A stretch of 7,765 nt of DNA from Litorimonas sp049647245. GTDB taxonomy: Bacteria; Pseudomonadota; Alphaproteobacteria; Caulobacterales; Maricaulaceae. The stretch lies in NCBI GenBank assembly GCA_049647245.1, contig JBARXH010000152.1:1-7765 (forward strand), given 5' to 3'. Shown here piece after piece: positions 5,735 to 7,765 of this stretch (position 1 is the first letter of the stretch; every line of letters starts with the position of its first letter). Made by a program: the position numbers and the translations under genes. The notes beneath the pieces were generated by a model. That model had not been told where the DNA came from, made no database searches, and saw nothing but the letters and a program-made list of their open reading frames with translations.

Positions 5735-6292
5735 TTAGAAGAAATCCACGTCGCCTGCGTCCATGACGGGAGCGGGCCTGGGCGCGACTTCCACGACCAC
5801 CTCTTCCACATAACGGGTCCGCGCGCGGCCGCTCGCGGGATGGAACTCGATCTTCTGGGCGCGATCGCCGCGCAACTGGGACGCGACGAGCCGGATGCCT
5901 TCGTCCCGGATGAACTCTTCCGCCACGCGCGCATTGCGCTCACCGACCGTGGTCAAGCCGTCCATCATCCGGTTGCCGCCGAAGATCTTGGCCTGGAGGT
6001 GGGAGCGCACCGCGCCTTCCTTCATCAGTTCGTTGATAAGCAATTCGATCTGGTTGATCCCGTAGAGCGCGCCGTCCTGGTCCTGTTGGTCCGGATCGCC
6101 CGGCAGGAGATAGTGGTTCATGCCGCCCAGCCCGAGGTCGGGATCGAACAGGCAGACGCTGACGCAGGACCCGACTAGGGTCGACATCACGATCCGGGGA
6201 TCGCGGCTGACGCGCACATCGCCCTGGATGACCGAGAGCGTGTCGGGCCCCGGTCTCGGCCAGACGAAGTCGGCGGTGGGCTCAGGCCGCAT
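5735..6292 (-). CDS. cheD: Chemoreceptor glutamine deamidase CheD
   Basis: 185 residues. CheD converts specific receptor glutamines to glutamate, creating methylation sites; in some bacteria it also partners CheC. The cysteine-hydrolase core is intact: Thr38 in STLVGSC, Cys43 and His60 in GGMNHYLLP match the known catalytic Thr-Cys-His of CheD. NELMKEGAVRSHLQAKIFGG (87-106) and the region after it continue the family pattern. The ATG at 6292 overlaps the cheB stop by 11 bases; a second ATG five codons upstream (6307) is possible, and longer in-frame extensions lie inside cheB and have no CheD similarity. The ribosome binding site is weak (GGCGAG, five bases away), consistent with coupling to cheB. 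The extended tail ends GDVDFF, a close match to the end of the convergent cheT-like protein. Confidence 0.95.
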   Translation of the reverse strand: MRPEPTADFVWPRPGPDTLSVIQGDVRVSRDPRIVMSTLVGSCVSVCLFDPDLGLGGMNHYLLPGDPDQQDQDGALYGINQIELLINELMKEGAVRSHLQAKIFGGNRMMDGLTTVGERNARVAEEFIRDEGIRLVASQLRGDRAQKIEFHPASGRARTRYVEEVVVEVAPRPAPVMDAGDVDFF

Positions 6293-7328
6293 GGACGCTC
6301 GCCGCATCCAGAACCGCCATGCCGATGTCCGCCAGAGGATGCTGGGACTCCACGGCGCCGATCTCGGCGGCGACCCGCGGCATGCCGTAGACGATGGACG
6401 TCGCCGCATCCTGTCCGAAGGTCCGCGCGCCTTCCTGACGCATTTCCAGCAGGCCCTGCGCGCCGTCCCGGCCCATGCCGGTCAGGATCGCGCCCACGGC
6501 GTTGCGTCCGGCATTGCGGGCCATGGAGGAGAACAGCACATCCACCGACGGGCAATGGCCCACCGTGTCGGCCCGCTCCGTGAGCCGGCAGATATAGCCG
6601 TCCCGGAAATGAAGCTGCAGGTCCAGGGTCCCGCCCGGCGCGAACCGGACCTGCCCCGCCTTCAAGGGCTCGCCCTGCCGGGCGACCGCGACCTGGGGCG
6701 CGACGACTTCGTCGAGGCGCGCGGCAAAGGAGCGGATCACGTCTTCCGGCATGTGCTGGGCGATCAGGGTCGGCGGGCAGTTCTCGGGAAAGGTGGACAG
6801 CACGGCGCGCAGGGCGTCCGCCCCGCCCGTGGACGATCCGAGGCCGATGACGGCGCTGCGCCGGAAGGTGATCCTGGGCCGTACGGGCGCGACCGGAGCG
6901 GACCGGGTCCGCGCGGCCTGCCAGGAGGCTGCGATCGGCGAGGCCGCGGCCGCCTTCACCAGCTCCGGCAGGGCGGAGAAGGCTTCCAGCACGTTTCCGG
7001 AGGCCGGCTTCTGGATGCAATGGAACGCGCCCGACGTCAGCGCCGTCAGCGTGTGCTCGCTCCCGGCCGCGGTGGAGCTGGAGAGCATGATCACCGGCAT
7101 GGGCCGCAGCGTCATGATCTTGTCGAGGAACTGCAGCCCGTTCATGCCCGGCATCTCAATGTCGAGCGTGATGACGTCCGGGTTCAATTCCTTGATCAGG
7201 CGCCGGGCCTCCACCGCGTCGGCGGCTTCGCCGACGATCTCGATGTCCGGATCCTTGGACAGGATCGTCCGGACGACGGCCCGGAGCGTGGCCGAGTCGT
7301 CGACGATCAGAAGCGTGGCCTTGGACAA
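6282..7328 (-). CDS. cheB: Chemotaxis methylesterase/deamidase CheB, TTG start
   Basis: 348 residues. The N-terminal receiver domain (about 1-120) has Asp10-Asp11, phosphoacceptor Asp56 in TLDIEMPGMNG and Lys107 in QKP; CheA phosphorylates it to relieve inhibition. An Ala/Pro/Arg-rich linker (about 128-155) joins the esterase domain (about 157-345). The catalytic triad is visible: Ser166 in GSSTGG, His192 in QHMP and Asp288 in GMGRDG, plus SIVYGMPR 311-318. It removes receptor methyl groups and can deamidate. The start is TTG 7328: the preceding codon in the same frame is the MCP stop TAA, and the next Met is residue 60, inside the receiver. A weak ACGGA lies seven bases before the TTG, inside the MCP coding end. 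The 3' end overlaps cheD by 11 bases. Confidence 0.96.
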   Translation of the reverse strand: MSKATLLIVDDSATLRAVVRTILSKDPDIEIVGEAADAVEARRLIKELNPDVITLDIEMPGMNGLQFLDKIMTLRPMPVIMLSSSTAAGSEHTLTALTSGAFHCIQKPASGNVLEAFSALPELVKAAAASPIAASWQAARTRSAPVAPVRPRITFRRSAVIGLGSSTGGADALRAVLSTFPENCPPTLIAQHMPEDVIRSFAARLDEVVAPQVAVARQGEPLKAGQVRFAPGGTLDLQLHFRDGYICRLTERADTVGHCPSVDVLFSSMARNAGRNAVGAILTGMGRDGAQGLLEMRQEGARTFGQDAATSIVYGMPRVAAEIGAVESQHPLADIGMAVLDAASVHAA

Positions 7329-7765
7329 TTAGAATTCCGTCCAGTCTTGTTCCGCGTCGAAATCGGGTTCGATCTTCTGGGCCGTGGCCCCTGCGGCGAA
7401 GAACTCCTGCGCGCGTTGCTGTTGCGCGTGAACGGGGTTGGACGCTGCAGGCGCAGAAGCGGCCGTGGCCGGAGCGGGCGCGGCGTTTGCAGGCGCGCGG
7501 GGCGCGGCCACGGCCGGGCTCGTCGCGCCCATGTCGTTGGACGCCGCCTGAGACACCTTGAACTTGCTCATCAGCTCGGTCAGGCGCGTGGTCTCGTTGT
7601 TGAGCGCATGGCACGCGGCCGTGGTCTCCTGCACCATTGCGGCGTTTCGCTGCGTGACCTGGTCCATGTTGGTGACGGCGCCGTTGACTTCGGCGAGACC
7701 CACCGCCTGCTCGCGCGAGCTGGTGGTGATGTCGGACACAAGCGCGTCGATGCTCATGACCTGGG
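7329..7765 (-). CDS. Methyl-accepting chemotaxis protein, C-terminal part, 5' end outside window
   Basis: The frame enters from the right edge and ends at TAA 7331-7329. The visible part starts in the C-terminal helix of the signalling/methylation bundle: IDALVSDITTSSREQAVGLAEVNGAV, then DQVTQRNAAMVQETTAA, the conserved end of MCP coiled coils, and LTELMSKFKV. A flexible Ala/Pro-rich tail of about 72 residues follows and closes with D-W-T-E-F at the extreme C-terminus (7332-7346). That is the W-x-x-F pentapeptide (NWETF in E. coli Tar/Tsr) which docks CheR, and in some species CheB, on a tether. The sensor domain, any membrane segments and the kinase-control hairpin tip lie outside the window, so ligand and location are unknown. 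It is the gene immediately before cheB, so it probably belongs to that transcript. In S. meliloti the operon receptor is icpA; equivalence is not shown. Confidence 0.93.
   Translation of the reverse strand, partial: QVMSIDALVSDITTSSREQAVGLAEVNGAVTNMDQVTQRNAAMVQETTAACHALNNETTRLTELMSKFKVSQAASNDMGATSPAVAAPRAPANAAPAPATAASAPAASNPVHAQQQRAQEFFAAGATAQKIEPDFDAEQDWTEF

Noticed and set aside
5673..5755. The similar ends of the cheT-like gene and cheD as a DNA inverted repeat or attachment site
   Set aside because: Only 16 of 21 bases match and mismatches fall mainly at third codon positions, which points to protein similarity; no integrase or mobile element is present.
6293..6409. Longer N-terminus for CheD, starting inside cheB
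   Set aside because: The added 39 residues are Arg/Ser/Trp-rich out-of-frame CheB sequence, while CheD-like sequence starts after the ATG at 6292.
7329..7331. The MCP stop codon as a sequencing error or disabling mutation in an MCP-CheB fusion
   Set aside because: The MCP ends exactly in the DWTEF pentapeptide, which functions at a free C-terminus, and CheB begins with a normal receiver N-terminus right after, so two genes are the natural reading.
1..7765. CRISPR arrays, insertion sequences, tRNA or rRNA genes
   Set aside because: No spaced repeats, terminal inverted repeats with a transposase, or tRNA/rRNA-like sequence was seen; nearly all of the window is coding.

Overview
This window is a high-GC bacterial segment dominated by one chemotaxis (che) gene cluster. 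The gene content and order point to an alphaproteobacterium: a small STAS-like gene, then cheY, cheA, cheW, cheR, a second cheY and a small helical gene. This is the core order of the Sinorhizobium-type che operon (cheS-cheY1-cheA-cheW-cheR-cheB-cheY2-cheD-cheT). A stalked or marine group such as Maricaulales/Hyphomonadales or Caulobacterales is a guess; the sequence does not fix a genus.

Layout. Positions 1-352 hold the C-terminal end of an enolase-superfamily dipeptide epimerase, unrelated to chemotaxis. Positions 353-505 are a non-coding leader with a small hairpin after the epimerase, an exact 17-bp tandem duplication, a GTTAAC site and a strong leader hairpin. Positions 506-5693 are a tightly packed plus-strand operon of seven genes: cheS-like, cheY1, cheA, cheW, cheR, cheY2 and a cheT-like gene. 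Gaps are 10 bp or less, and cheA/cheW and cheW/cheR overlap. A 41-bp convergent gap follows. Positions 5735-7765 are a minus-strand operon read right to left: the end of a methyl-accepting chemotaxis protein (MCP), then cheB, then cheD. Genes that sit in one transcript in Sinorhizobium are therefore split into two convergent units here.

How they work together. The MCP, CheW and CheA form the signalling array. CheA autophosphorylates on His47 and passes phosphate to CheY1, CheY2 and the CheB receiver. CheR methylates and CheB demethylates receptor glutamates; the MCP ends in the tethering pentapeptide DWTEF. CheD deamidates receptor glutamines. The cheS-like product probably helps CheA drain phosphate through CheY1. 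The last plus-strand gene carries a CheZ-like D-x-x-x-Q motif (DRITQ), so it is probably the signal-terminating phosphatase, related by position and motif to S. meliloti CheT.

The points most worth a second look are the CheZ-like motif in the unnamed 106-residue protein, the near-identical C-terminal tails of that protein and CheD (G-E/D-V-D-L/F-F), and the MCP-cheB junction, where the two genes lie in the same frame separated only by one TAA codon, with cheB starting at TTG. This is a recognisable chemotaxis system rather than a wholly new one; the novelty lies in these accessory details.
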